The notes below the pieces were generated by a model. The model had not been told where the DNA came from and did not search any database. It was given only the letters and a program-made list of their open reading frames with translations. Positions 49,414 to 58,965 of a stretch of DNA of 64,000 nucleotides are shown in pieces. Position numbers and translations under genes: made by a program. The stretch is from Flavobacterium sp. (GTDB taxonomy: Bacteria > Bacteroidota > Bacteroidia > Flavobacteriales > Flavobacteriaceae). Where the stretch lies: contig CP051546.1 of the NCBI GenBank assembly GCA_012837155.1, positions 1,591,075 through 1,655,074 on the forward strand, given 5' to 3'. Every line of letters begins with the position of its first letter. Within the stretch, counting starts at the first letter, position 1.

Positions 49414-52400
49414 TTAAAAAGTAACGTTTACTCCAAAAGAAAATGTCTTAGCCTGTGGCAAAGCATGACCGCTAAATCTCAATCCTTCAGCACTTTCAGG
49501 GTCTATTTGTGGTAAATTACTAAATGTTAACAGATTCTTTGCATTTACAAATAAATATACTTTTTTAAACACCCCTTTTCCAAGGATAGAGGACGGAAGA
49601 GTATATCCTATTTGTACATTCTTTAATCGTAAATAGGCTTTGCTATATATAAAGTAGGAGTTCGTTAATCGAGCTACGCGTCCGTTATAGCCTGAACCTG
49701 GGATAAAGATTCTAGGTAAATCACTAGTGCTATTTTGTGGAGTCCAGCGATTGACCCACTCTGTAGTAACCCCTCCATCTTGATCAAACGGAACAGGATT
49801 ACCGCGACCGATAAATTTGTCTTCATCGGCAACGCCTTGAAAGAACGCACTAAAATCAAAGCCTTTATAATTTAAATCAAGGTTGAAAGCATATAATACT
49901 CCAGGGGTTTCCTTACCTAAAATAGTTCGGTCATTAGAATCGATTTTTCCATCTTTATTAATATCTGCTATTTGAAAATCACCTGGTTCTGGTGCAAATC
50001 CAGGAAACAAAGTAGCGTGATTAGGTGCTGCTGCAATCTCTTCTTGAGTTTTAAAAATTCCGAGTACTTTGTAACCATAAATAGAGTTAATAGATTCTCC
50101 TCTTTTAATAACTTGGCGTCCATCTCCTCGTAGAAAGTCGGTAAAAAGAACTATATCTGCATTATCTGTAAGACTAGGATTGATAGCTAAGACTGTATTC
50201 TTAATAGTCGTAATATTACCACCTATCGTAAAACCTAAATTATTTATTTTTCCGCTATAATTGGCAGACAATTCTAAACCTTTATTTTCTACGGTTGAAA
50301 GATTAGCAATAGTTTGGCTCCCAATTCCTGTTACTCCTGGATTGTCTATTCCAAATAAAATCCCAGAAGTTCTTTTTCTGTATAAGTCAAATTCTATGTT
50401 TAAATGAGAGTTAAACAACCCAATATTAGCTCCAATATCAGTACTTTGGGTCTCTTCCCATTTCAAGTCAGGATTTCCTAGTGTTTGTAATGATGCTCCT
50501 GTAAAATTTGAATATGGAGTTCCAAGATTGACCAATGAAGCATAAGGATACAAAGAAGTGTTTTGATTTCCTAAAATTCCCCAAGAACCTCTAATTTTAA
50601 AAGAATTGATGAATTCTACGTTCCAAAACTTTTCTTTTGAAACTACCCATCCTGCTGAAAATGACGGAAAATTACCAAAACGATTATTTTGTCCAAAACG
50701 AGAAGAACCGTCTCTTCTAAAATTAGCAGCAAACAAATAACGCCCATCATAATTGTAATCCAATCTTCCAAAATAAGATCGAAGTGACCACGCACCTTCT
50801 GTACCAAACACCGAAGGGGTTCCGCTTGCATTATTGGCAAAAATAAAATCGGGGCTTGCAAAACCAGTAACATTAAATCCAGAATTACCCCCTCTAAATG
50901 ATTCTTGATTATAACCTCCTAAAAGTTTAAACTGGTGATTCCCTATGTTTTTTTCATAAGTAGCTTGTAGTAATTTGGTAACATTTATACTACTCCCTTT
51001 AGTCTCCTTTAATGTGCCTGGATTATTGCGAACAAATTGTTGTCCTGATACCCAGTCGTACAAATTCCAGTAAGGTGTTTTTTCTGTTTGAAACAATGTT
51101 TGGTCGTTTGTAGCTAATGTTGCTTTAATTTTTAATTTTTTTATAGGCTCATATTCAACAAACGCAGAACCTAAAAACTCACGAGTTGTTTGCACATGTT
51201 TAAGGGTATAAGCCTCAGCTACTGCATTATTTCGTCCTGCTAGTGGCAATGTACTTTCTTTTTCAGCGTATCTTCCAAGTGCATCATAAACAGGTGTTGT
51301 AGGATGCGAACGCAAGGCTTCAATTAAGATTTCTCTACTGCCTCCTACCCCAAAGTTAGCACCACTTAACTCTTGTGCCGAAATAATTTCTCCATCTGCA
51401 TAAGATAATGAAGCTCCCGCTTTTAATTTATCAGTAATTATGAAATCTAAATTGGATCTCACATTGTATCTTTTATAATGTGAATTTCCAATAATAAGAC
51501 CCGTTTGGTCGATTTGACCTAACGAAAGGGAATAGGCAGAGGATTTGCTTCCACCTCTTAACGAAAGACTTTGTTGCAAATAGGGGGCAGTTCTAAAAAT
51601 TTCTTTTATCCAATTCGTATTAGGACTTTTTTTAGCATAATCGTCTATCTGAGCCTGTGTAATAAAAGGATTGGCTATTGTGTTAACTTTAGAATTTATT
51701 TTTGCCTCATTAATCAGTTCAAGATACGTTTTGCCATCGGTAATTTGGTCAAATAATTTAGTCGCCTCAGATATACCTGCTATACTACTATATTCTATTA
51801 TTGGTGCTTTATCAAAACTGCCTCTTTTTGTAGTAATCACAACAACTCCATTAGCAGCACGTGAGCCATAAATAGCAGCAGATGCAGCATCTTTGAGAAC
51901 AGTAATCGATTCTACGTCAGATGCATTTACACTATTAATAGGTGCTTCAATACCATCGACTAATGTTAAGGGATTAGGGTCGTTTAGTGTTCCTACCCCA
52001 CGAATTCGAATAGTTCCTTTATCATCTCCCGGGTCACTTTGACCTATGTTTACAAAAACCCCAGCAACTTTACCTTGAAGTGCTTGCGAGATTTGACTAA
52101 TAGGTTTGTTGGCAATATCTTTGCTTTTTACCACACCAACAGAACCTGTGAGATCTGTTTTTTTCTGTGTTCCGTACCCTACAACAACAATTTCGTCAAG
52201 TGCTTTTGATTCGGTTTTCAATGACACATTAATTTGTGTTTTGTTGCCCACAGTGATTTCCTGAGAAGCAAAACCTACGAATGAAAACGCCAAAATAGTC
52301 TTGGTATCAGCAACATTAATAGCGTATTTTCCATCAGCATCTGTCGTTGTTCCTTGCTTAGTGCCTTTTATAAGAATACTTACGCCAGGCAAAGGCTCTC

Positions 52401-52839
52401 CTTTTTCATTGGTCACTTTTCCTGTTACGGCAATAGCTACTGGAGCAATAGTTTTTTCATTAATCTCCGTTGCATTGACTTTTTCTTTTATTACGACATG
52501 ATTTCCTAAAAGCGTGTAATCTAGGGGTTGATTTTTGAAAATTAAATTTAACGCAGTTTCTAACTTTTCGCCTTGTAACGAAAGAGTTACCTTATTAGTC
52601 GATTCTAATTGTTCGTTCCCATACACAAAACTAATATGGGTTTGTTTTTCGATTTCTCGAAACACTTTCTTGAGATTGTCTCTCCTAAACGTGACGTTTA
52701 CTTTCTGAGCTACTCCAATAGCTCCTACTTGTAAGGTGGTGGCTAGTAACAAGATGGCTGTGATTTTCATCTTTAACGCTGTTTTAAATTTCATCTTTCG
52801 TCTACTAGACGGATGTTGTAAAATCGAATTTAAATTCAT
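49414..52839 (-). CDS. susC: SusC/RagA TonB-dependent transporter with N-terminal STN domain
   Basis: The 1141-residue protein has a signal region (MKITAILLLATTLQVGAIG), an STN domain (VTFRRDNLKKVFREIEKQTH, SFVYGNEQLES), a CarboxypepD_reg-like domain (VTGKVTNEKGEPLPGVSILI), the DEIVVVGYGTQKKTDLTGSV TonB-box region, plug (AASAAIYGSRAANGVVVITT) and a beta-barrel ending in SFGVNVTF. The STN domain is the signalling module that contacts a FecR anti-sigma factor, consistent with the fecR and sigma genes upstream. The frame is intact across 3.4 kb. Confidence 0.96.
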   Translation of the reverse strand: MNLNSILQHPSSRRKMKFKTALKMKITAILLLATTLQVGAIGVAQKVNVTFRRDNLKKVFREIEKQTHISFVYGNEQLESTNKVTLSLQGEKLETALNLIFKNQPLDYTLLGNHVVIKEKVNATEINEKTIAPVAIAVTGKVTNEKGEPLPGVSILIKGTKQGTTTDADGKYAINVADTKTILAFSFVGFASQEITVGNKTQINVSLKTESKALDEIVVVGYGTQKKTDLTGSVGVVKSKDIANKPISQISQALQGKVAGVFVNIGQSDPGDDKGTIRIRGVGTLNDPNPLTLVDGIEAPINSVNASDVESITVLKDAASAAIYGSRAANGVVVITTKRGSFDKAPIIEYSSIAGISEATKLFDQITDGKTYLELINEAKINSKVNTIANPFITQAQIDDYAKKSPNTNWIKEIFRTAPYLQQSLSLRGGSKSSAYSLSLGQIDQTGLIIGNSHYKRYNVRSNLDFIITDKLKAGASLSYADGEIISAQELSGANFGVGGSREILIEALRSHPTTPVYDALGRYAEKESTLPLAGRNNAVAEAYTLKHVQTTREFLGSAFVEYEPIKKLKIKATLATNDQTLFQTEKTPYWNLYDWVSGQQFVRNNPGTLKETKGSSINVTKLLQATYEKNIGNHQFKLLGGYNQESFRGGNSGFNVTGFASPDFIFANNASGTPSVFGTEGAWSLRSYFGRLDYNYDGRYLFAANFRRDGSSRFGQNNRFGNFPSFSAGWVVSKEKFWNVEFINSFKIRGSWGILGNQNTSLYPYASLVNLGTPYSNFTGASLQTLGNPDLKWEETQSTDIGANIGLFNSHLNIEFDLYRKRTSGILFGIDNPGVTGIGSQTIANLSTVENKGLELSANYSGKINNLGFTIGGNITTIKNTVLAINPSLTDNADIVLFTDFLRGDGRQVIKRGESINSIYGYKVLGIFKTQEEIAAAPNHATLFPGFAPEPGDFQIADINKDGKIDSNDRTILGKETPGVLYAFNLDLNYKGFDFSAFFQGVADEDKFIGRGNPVPFDQDGGVTTEWVNRWTPQNSTSDLPRIFIPGSGYNGRVARLTNSYFIYSKAYLRLKNVQIGYTLPSSILGKGVFKKVYLFVNAKNLLTFSNLPQIDPESAEGLRFSGHALPQAKTFSFGVNVTF

Positions 52840-52846
52840 AATTTTG
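52816..52846 (+). promoter_or_regulatory. Possible antisense promoter at the susC 5' end
   Basis: On the plus strand TTG at 52816-52818 and TAATTTTG at 52839-52846 are 20 bases apart, fitting the TTG/TAnnTTTG consensus. Transcription would run away from susC, antisense to its leader, toward the terminator at 52904. Confidence 0.35.
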
Positions 52847-52903
52847 GTTTTGGTTAATAATTAATACTTGTGACACTTGTATGATTGAGCTAACCTATTT
52901 TTT

Positions 52904-52938
52904 GCCGGGAGTGCGACCAACACTTTCCGGCTTTTTTT
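52904..52938 (+). terminator. Plus-strand intrinsic terminator in the susC leader
   Basis: GCCGGGAGTG and CACTTTCCGGC pair over a short loop and are followed directly by seven Ts on the plus strand. No plus-strand gene precedes it, which makes an antisense RNA plausible. Confidence 0.65.
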
Positions 52939-53046
52939 GGGTTAAAACTCAATTTTATTGTTTAAATTAAGAAACTAAGTGATAGTTATGGTATAATGTC
53001 GCATTTTTAAATTTGATAAAATGATATACGTTTTTGATTATGAATA

Positions 53047-54077
53047 ATGCGAATCAAGGGTTAAAATATTAGTCCAATAAAAGCGGCAGCAATTTTTCCA
53101 AATAGATGAACCAGTAACCCCTTGCTAGACCTAACTTTACTTGCTTTTTGAATATCAGTTTTAACAATCAACCAATTAAAAAGAGATTCTATGGGCTGTC
53201 TAACTCTTGATACTGCTTTGGAAAATAAATCATCGGCTGCTTTATCCCAGTTTTTTATTTGTTGACATTGTCCTTTGATTGCTTTAACTGGTGTAATCAT
53301 AATTGAATTTTTCTCTTGTTCTAATTCAGAAAAAAAATCCTCGTTAATGTATATTTTATCTCCAAAGAATTTTCTGTTTGTTTTTTCTGACCACGCTTCT
53401 TTGAAAACCGTTAAATCATTGACAGATGCAGGTGTTATTTGAATTTCTTCAGGAAAAGGAATTTTATTTTCTCGTCTAAAAGCTAATGCATGAAGCTTCA
53501 CTCCATAATAATACATGCTTTTTGTAGAACAATACCCTTTATCGGTCAAGTCTTTTGCTACCTTTCCATTTCGTTTACCAGAGCAAGTGATTATTGGCAT
53601 CGAATCCAGTAAACTTTGATCAGTTAAGCAATCCCAAGGTAAAAAGTCTTCAAATAATGAAGCTGAAAAACGTCGAAAAGCTTCTGATAATTGATTAAGA
53701 CGATTAGAAAAACCAGCATATGAGCCAAGTCTTGGAAACCAATCATGTAAATAATCACAAGCATATTTATGAATTTGTTTGATGCTAAAACGTTGTTCTT
53801 CTTGAACTGTGAATAGGTATATGGTCATAATTTCTTGATCTGTTAAATCTTGTTTATGGTTGTTGCTGAAACGTTCGCAAGTGTATTTTAAATCTTTTTC
53901 AAATCTGTCACAGATTATGGAATATATTTTTACTAATTTTAGGGCTTTAAGCTGATTAATCATATATTTAAACGTGCGTTAGATACACTATAAATATACT
54001 GATTATCAGCTTATTATTCTAATTTTTACAAAGAAATTTCTTTCTTTTTTAATGTTTTTTCAACCCTTGATTCGCAT
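53047..54077. mobile_element. IS982-family insertion sequence (1031 bp)
   Basis: The ends are ATGCGAATCAAGGGTT and its complement (16-bp inverted repeats, similarity continuing a few bases). The flanks share the 5-bp direct repeat GAATA (53042-53046 and 54078-54082). It lies between fecR and susC. Confidence 0.88.
53061..53963 (-). CDS. IS982-family transposase
   Basis: The 300-residue intact transposase starts MINQLKALKLVKIYSIICDR. It shows the family core: DLTDQEIMTIYLFTVQ, SLLDSMPIITCSGKRN, CSTKSMYYYGVKLHALA, ITPASVNDLTVFKEA, GDKIYINEDFF and the C-terminal VRQPIESLFNWLIVKTDIQK, containing the DDE glutamate. As the only uninterrupted transposase in the window, it may be active. Confidence 0.93.
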   Translation of the reverse strand: MINQLKALKLVKIYSIICDRFEKDLKYTCERFSNNHKQDLTDQEIMTIYLFTVQEEQRFSIKQIHKYACDYLHDWFPRLGSYAGFSNRLNQLSEAFRRFSASLFEDFLPWDCLTDQSLLDSMPIITCSGKRNGKVAKDLTDKGYCSTKSMYYYGVKLHALAFRRENKIPFPEEIQITPASVNDLTVFKEAWSEKTNRKFFGDKIYINEDFFSELEQEKNSIMITPVKAIKGQCQQIKNWDKAADDLFSKAVSRVRQPIESLFNWLIVKTDIQKASKVRSSKGLLVHLFGKIAAAFIGLIF

Positions 54078-54093
54078 GAATATATTTTATCAT

Positions 54094-54135
54094 TATTCAT
54101 TCGTTTGACTTTATGACATTAAAACTTTCGACTTA
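54094..54135 (+). repeat. 42-bp exact repeat, copy 2
   Basis: Identical to 35096-35137. Here it lies between the IS982 right end and the 3' end of fecR. Confidence 0.8.
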
Positions 54136-54144
54136 TAGTTGTTC

Positions 54145-55363
54145 TTATTTTTTGTTGTTTCCCATTACTGTTATTTTATTTCCTTCTATTTTAAAATGAA
54201 CTAAATCGGTTAACTCCATTATTTTGAGTAATTCTGAAACAGGTACTGTTCTTTTTATTTTCATTACAAACGAATATTTTATATCGTCTTTATATTCTAC
54301 GTCTACATTATAATATTGGGAAATTTGCCCCATAATTGTTTTAATATTGGCTCCTTCAAAATAAAATTCTCCGTTTTTTCCATGCCATAACTTCCTCCAA
54401 ATTTGCGTCATCAATTAATTTTAAATTACCGGCCGCCAATACTTGTTGGCCTGGTTTTACAATTAAATGATCTGTTTTATTGTTGCTTTTCTTTCGTTCT
54501 ACTTTTATGCTTCCCTCGATTAAGGTTATTTTTGGCATAGGTTCATCAGGATAGGCATTGATATTGAATTGTGTTCCTAGTGCTCGTGTTTCAATGCCAT
54601 TAGCCATTACCTTAAAAGGTTTAGCAGGATTTTTAGCTACATCAAAGAAAACTTCTCCTGTCATTTTTACTTTCCTATCGATTCCTACAAACTTGGATGG
54701 ATAAGTTAATGAGGAACCGGTGTTTAGCCATGTTTCAGTACCATCGGATAGTACCAATCGCAAGGGCTTACTTCCTTTTGGAACAGCTATTGTATTTTCG
54801 TTTGCCGCATGATTTTCATTTGCTTTCTTGCCCTTATAGATTATCTGACCATCTTCTGTTTTTGTTATGTCGACGCCATTCTCGGTAACAAGTTTTCCTT
54901 TGGATGCTTCTTCTAAAATTATTTTTCTTCCGTCGGCAAGGGTAAGAATCGCTTTGTTCGACGCAGGAGTATTTATATCTTTACTAAAACGCTGCTTTTG
55001 GGTAAGATTTTGATTGAATTCGTTACCGCTGTTTTTCAATAGGTATGTTCGATAGCCTGTACCTAAAGCAATTAAAACCACCGCAGCGGCAACCCATTTA
55101 GACCAATGTTTTCTTATAGAGATTACTTTTGTTTTAGCGTTTAAGGAAGTGGCAATGGTATTCCATCCAGCATTCTCATCAAAATCATATATTTTGGCTA
55201 ATTCGGTTGTAATCCATTTTTTGTTGGTAAGGTTTTCAAATATTTTCTTGTTGGTTTCCGAATCATTAATCCACTTCTCAAGCATCACGCGCTCATCATT
55301 ATCTAATGTGTCATTGAGAAATTTGAGGATTAGCTCGTCTATTTGAGGGTGTAAATTTGGCAT
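54145..55363 (-). CDS. FecR-type anti-sigma factor, one apparent frameshift
   Basis: I place the start at MPNLHPQIDELILKFLNDTL (55363). The N-terminal cytoplasmic part has LEKWINDSETNKKIFENLT, one membrane helix (WVAAAVVLIALGTGYRTYLL), then the periplasmic FecR domain (SDGTETWLNTGSSLTYPSKF, GEVFFDVAKNPAKPFKV, ALGTQFNINAYPDEP) and a C-terminal DUF4974-type domain after the break near 54375 (NGEFYFEGANIKTIMGQISQ). One A too many in an A-run explains the shift. It should hold the ECF sigma factor encoded upstream until SusC signals ligand binding. Confidence 0.9.
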
Positions 55364-55607
55364 AAACTTAATTTTGGTTTTTTGCGATATAGAGTAACAC
55401 GAACCAAAAGTGTTTTTAACCATTTAAAAAATGATTTTTTTTAAAATTATTTCAAATCCCAAAAATACACTAGTCGAAACACGAATTGAGATACGGATTA
55501 AATACAATATTTTGTACTTTTTAATTGCTCTAGGATACAAAGCATTTGCTCTAAGCAAAATAATAAAATGGAGTTATTTCGTTGTGCTTATTTAGGAAGT
55601 TTAAGCA

Positions 55608-56212
55608 CTATCCTTCTGAATTTAATGCTATTAGTGATAAGATTTTTACAAGAATAGCCATAGAAAATAAGTTTTCCTGACGTAAGGTCATTCGGATTTT
55701 TAGCAAGGCTTTTGCTTTTGATTTAATACCGTTTGAGGACTTATATTCATTTCTTGGGCTATGGTTGCCGTATTTTTACCTTCTATAAAAATAGATTTAA
55801 AGACCTGTTTGCATTGACTAGGCAAGTTTTCTATTTCGGCATAAATCGCTTGCAATACTTTGGCAGTAATCAGTTCTTGCTCTCCAAATGCTTCTTCTAA
55901 GGAAGGTGTGGCGGCTATTTCTTGGTGGGATTTATGATGACGTTTTTCTTTTCTTAAGAAATCCAAACACGCATTTTTAGATGCCGTAAAGAGGAATGAT
56001 TTAATTTCGGAAAGATTATCAAAATCCTGCTTCTTTTTTAGCAATTTTAAGAATGTTTCTGTCGAAATGTCCTCTGCTTCTTGCGAGTCGTTAATTAATC
56101 TTTGATTGAAATAGCAAAGCGGACGATAATAGAGCATATACAACTTTTTGATGGCGGTTTCACTGCCATTTCTAAAATCTTCCAGAAGATTATTATCGTT
56201 TTTAATACTCAA
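55608..56212 (-). CDS. ECF RNA polymerase sigma factor of the PUL, one apparent frameshift
   Basis: The protein starts MSIKNDNNLLEDFRNGSETA. Region 2 is YFNQRLINDSQEAEDISTET and FLFTASKNACLDFLRKEKR; region 4 is LPSQCKQVFKSIFIEGKNT and IAQEMNISPQTVLNQK. One missing A near 55712 moves the frame to AKALLKIRMTLRQENLFSMA, ending at 55608, a tail typical for SusC-linked sigma factors. It probably directs transcription of its own glycan locus. Confidence 0.88.
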
Positions 56213-56369
56213 AATTTACTTTATTTTCAATAATCAATATGAAACTAAATAAGTTCAAAAGTAGACAAATTTGTGTGTTTTTCTAATTTTTAGCAAAATA
56301 ATTTGGAGTAGCTAGCTCAAAACGTGTTTTTTGTGAGAAGGTTGTTATAAAAACGATAAATATTGTTTG

Positions 56370-56401
56370 TTGCTAATTATTTTATTTCTTGTGTATCTTT
56401 G
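56370..56401 (+). promoter_or_regulatory. Promoter of ruvX
   Basis: TTG at 56370-56372 and TATCTTTG at 56394-56401 fit the TTG/TAnnTTTG consensus with a 21-base spacer. The ATG is 18 bases further on. Confidence 0.5.
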
Positions 56402-56418
56402 TGAAATAAATTAAAGAA

Positions 56419-56835
56419 ATGCCAAGAATCCTCGCCATAGATTACGGACAAAAACGAACAGGAATAGCCGTTACCGATGAATTACAGATTATAGCTTCGG
56501 GTTTAACAACCATTTCATCTGCAACGGCAATCGCTTTTTTAAAGGATTATTTTTCTAAAGAAAAGGTAGAAGCTGTCCTGATTGGTGAACCCAAACAAAT
56601 GGACGGAAGCCCATCCGAAAGTGCTTCCATAATAAAAGGGTTTGTGACTCATTTTACCAATCATTTTCCGGAGATGAAAGTCATTCGAGTAGATGAGCGT
56701 TTTACCTCTAAAATGGCTTTTCAGACAATGGTAGCCAGTGGGTTAAAAAAGAAACAACGCCAAAACAAAGCCCTTATCGATGAAATATCGGCAACAATAA
56801 TGCTTCAAGATTATTTGACACGAAGAGTGTTTTAG
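56419..56835 (+). CDS. ruvX: Holliday junction resolvase-like protein RuvX/YqgF
   Basis: The 138-residue protein has MPRILAIDYGQKRTGIAVTD, VEAVLIGEPKQMDGSPSES, IRVDERFTSKMAF and KALIDEISATIMLQDYL, the RNase H-fold motifs with catalytic acidic residues. The family takes part in 16S rRNA 5'-end maturation and is also annotated as a resolvase. Intact. Confidence 0.93.
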   Translation: MPRILAIDYGQKRTGIAVTDELQIIASGLTTISSATAIAFLKDYFSKEKVEAVLIGEPKQMDGSPSESASIIKGFVTHFTNHFPEMKVIRVDERFTSKMAFQTMVASGLKKKQRQNKALIDEISATIMLQDYLTRRVF

Positions 56836-56870
56836 CAAGTTCTAAATTCTCGTTTCCTAAATATTTTTAT

Positions 56871-56878
56871 TACTTTTG
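56871..56878 (+). promoter_or_regulatory. -7 box (TACTTTTG) upstream of def
   Basis: It matches TAnnTTTG and lies 61 bases before the def start. The upstream -33 element is less clear. Confidence 0.4.
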
Positions 56879-56938
56879 CGCTTTAATTTTTTAGACGGAA
56901 AAGGAATTGACAAAATTACTTAGGGCTAAAAACTCAAT

Positions 56939-57535
56939 ATGAATAAGATGATTTTACCAATTGTAGGATATGGAGATCCCGTGCTAAGAAAAATGGGGGA
57001 GGAGATTTCCTCGGAATACCCAGATTTGAAGCAAACCATTGCCAATATGTATGAAACAATGTATAATGCTTTTGGCGTGGGGCTTGCAGCACCGCAAGTA
57101 GGATTAAGCATTCGTTTATTTGTAATTGACACCACTCCTTTTAGCGATGACGAAGATTTGCCCGCTAGCGAACAGCAACAATTAAAAGGCTTTAAACGGA
57201 CTTTTATTAATGCAAAAATGCTAAAGGAAGAAGGAGAATTATGGGGTTTTAACGAAGGGTGTCTTAGTATTCCTGATGTGCGCGAAGATGTTTATCGAAA
57301 TGAGAAAATTACAATTGAGTATTGTGATGAAGATTTTAAGGTAAAGACAGAAACATTTGATGGTTTGGTAGCAAGAGTTATTCAACACGAATACGATCAT
57401 ATCGAAGGCATTTTGTTTACTGATTTGATTTCGTCATTAAAGAAAACACTAATCAAGAAAAAATTGCAAAACATAATGGATGGTAAGACCAGACCCGATT
57501 ACCGAATGAAATTTTGTAATAAAAAAGGCCGTTAA
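56939..57535 (+). CDS. def: Peptide deformylase
   Basis: The enzyme removes the N-formyl group from new proteins using a bound metal. The 198-residue protein shows all three motifs: GVGLAAPQVGLS, EGCLSIPDVRE (metal-binding Cys) and QHEYDHIEGILF (HExxH-like HEYDH). The frame is intact. It follows ruvX on the same strand. Confidence 0.95.
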   Translation: MNKMILPIVGYGDPVLRKMGEEISSEYPDLKQTIANMYETMYNAFGVGLAAPQVGLSIRLFVIDTTPFSDDEDLPASEQQQLKGFKRTFINAKMLKEEGELWGFNEGCLSIPDVREDVYRNEKITIEYCDEDFKVKTETFDGLVARVIQHEYDHIEGILFTDLISSLKKTLIKKKLQNIMDGKTRPDYRMKFCNKKGR

Positions 57536-57592
57536 AAAGCAGAAATTTATAGATTAACTAAATAAAAAAGAACAACCGAATAAAAATTTAAA

Positions 57593-58105
57593 ATGAATTT
57601 AGAAAAAATATTATCCATTTCAGGTAAACCAGGTTTATACGTATTAAAAGTTCAAACTCGCACCGGATTTATAGCCGAATCGTTATTAGACGGAAAGAAA
57701 ATCACAGTTAATTCTAAAATTAATGTTAGTTTATTGTCGGAAATTTCAATTTATACCATTAACGAAGAAAAACCATTGACCGAAGTAATGCGAAATATTG
57801 CCATCAAAGAAGACAATGGTTCAGCAATTTCTCATAAGGAAGACAATGCCACATTAATTGCTTATTTCAAAGAAATTCTTCCAGAATATGATTCAGAAAG
57901 AGTGTATCCTTCGGATATTAAAAAAGTGTTGAATTGGTATAATTTGCTTCAATCAAAAGGATTGGTTTCAAAAGAAGAACCAATTATTGAAGGAGCAGAA
58001 TCTATAAAAGAAAGTGTTGTCGAAGAAGTGGTTGCTGAAAAAGCAAAAAAGCCAGTTAAAAAGCAAAAACTAAGAAAGAGTAATGTTCTCTATCTTCTAT
58101 TTTAA
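57593..58105 (+). CDS. DUF5606 domain protein
   Basis: The 170-residue protein starts MNLEKILSISGKPGLYVLKV and continues RTGFIAESLLDGKKITVNSK, the DUF5606 pattern typical of Bacteroidota. The C-terminal third is rich in Glu, Val and Lys. The last residues (KSNVLYLLF) look out of character, so a slip near the end is possible. The gene sits between def and mazG, a common flavobacterial order. Function is unknown. Confidence 0.85.
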   Translation: MNLEKILSISGKPGLYVLKVQTRTGFIAESLLDGKKITVNSKINVSLLSEISIYTINEEKPLTEVMRNIAIKEDNGSAISHKEDNATLIAYFKEILPEYDSERVYPSDIKKVLNWYNLLQSKGLVSKEEPIIEGAESIKESVVEEVVAEKAKKPVKKQKLRKSNVLYLLF

Positions 58106-58160
58106 TCCTGTCTTAACTTTTTAGGGCAGGATTTCTTATTTTTACAAAAAACAAATTCTT

Positions 58161-58934
58161 ATGAACTCAAGACAAATTCAGCTTCAAGCTTTCGAGCAAT
58201 TATTGAACATAATGGACGATTTGCGCGAAAAATGTCCTTGGGACAAAAAGCAAACCTTACAAAGTTTACGCCATTTGACCATCGAAGAAACCTATGAACT
58301 GGGCGATGCAATTTTGGATAATGATTTAAACGAAGTTAAAAAAGAACTAGGTGATTTGCTTTTGCACATTGTTTTTTATGCAAAAATAGGAAGCGAAACG
58401 AATGATTTTGATATTGCCGATGTTTGTACTGAAATTTGCGACAAACTCATTCATCGTCATCCACATATTTATGGCGACACTCTTGTAAAAGACGAAGAGG
58501 AAGTTAAACAAAACTGGGAAAAACTAAAATTAAAGGAAGGAAAAAAATCAGTTTTAGAAGGTGTTCCGCGAAGTTTACCCGCATTGGTAAAAGCCAGCAG
58601 AATTCAAGATAAGGTAAAAGGAGTCGGTTTCGATTGGGAGGAACCACACCAAGTTTGGGATAAAGTTCAAGAAGAATTACAAGAATTACAAGTAGAGGTT
58701 AAAGCAGGCAATCAGGATAAAATGGAATCTGAATTTGGTGATGTTTTGTTTTCGATGATAAATTACGCCCGTTTTTTAAATATTAATCCCGAGGATGCCT
58801 TAGAGCGAACCAATAAAAAATTTATCAAGAGATTTCAATATCTCGAAAGCAAAGCTGGCGAATTAGGAAAGCCTTTAATGGATATGACTTTGGCTGAGAT
58901 GGATGTTTTTTGGAATGAAGCTAAAAAACTGTAA
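58161..58934 (+). CDS. mazG: Nucleoside triphosphate pyrophosphohydrolase MazG
   Basis: MazG hydrolyses NTPs to NMP and pyrophosphate as house-cleaning. The 257-residue protein has RLREKCPWDKKQT-like sequence as LREKCPWDKKQTLQSLRHLT, the metal-binding EETYELGDAI and KKELGDLLLHIVFYA, and the second-domain counterpart EFGDVLFSMINYARFL. Intact and of normal length. Confidence 0.95.
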   Translation: MNSRQIQLQAFEQLLNIMDDLREKCPWDKKQTLQSLRHLTIEETYELGDAILDNDLNEVKKELGDLLLHIVFYAKIGSETNDFDIADVCTEICDKLIHRHPHIYGDTLVKDEEEVKQNWEKLKLKEGKKSVLEGVPRSLPALVKASRIQDKVKGVGFDWEEPHQVWDKVQEELQELQVEVKAGNQDKMESEFGDVLFSMINYARFLNINPEDALERTNKKFIKRFQYLESKAGELGKPLMDMTLAEMDVFWNEAKKL

Positions 58935-58965
58935 TTGTTGCGAATTTTCTCTTTGGGTTTAGGTA

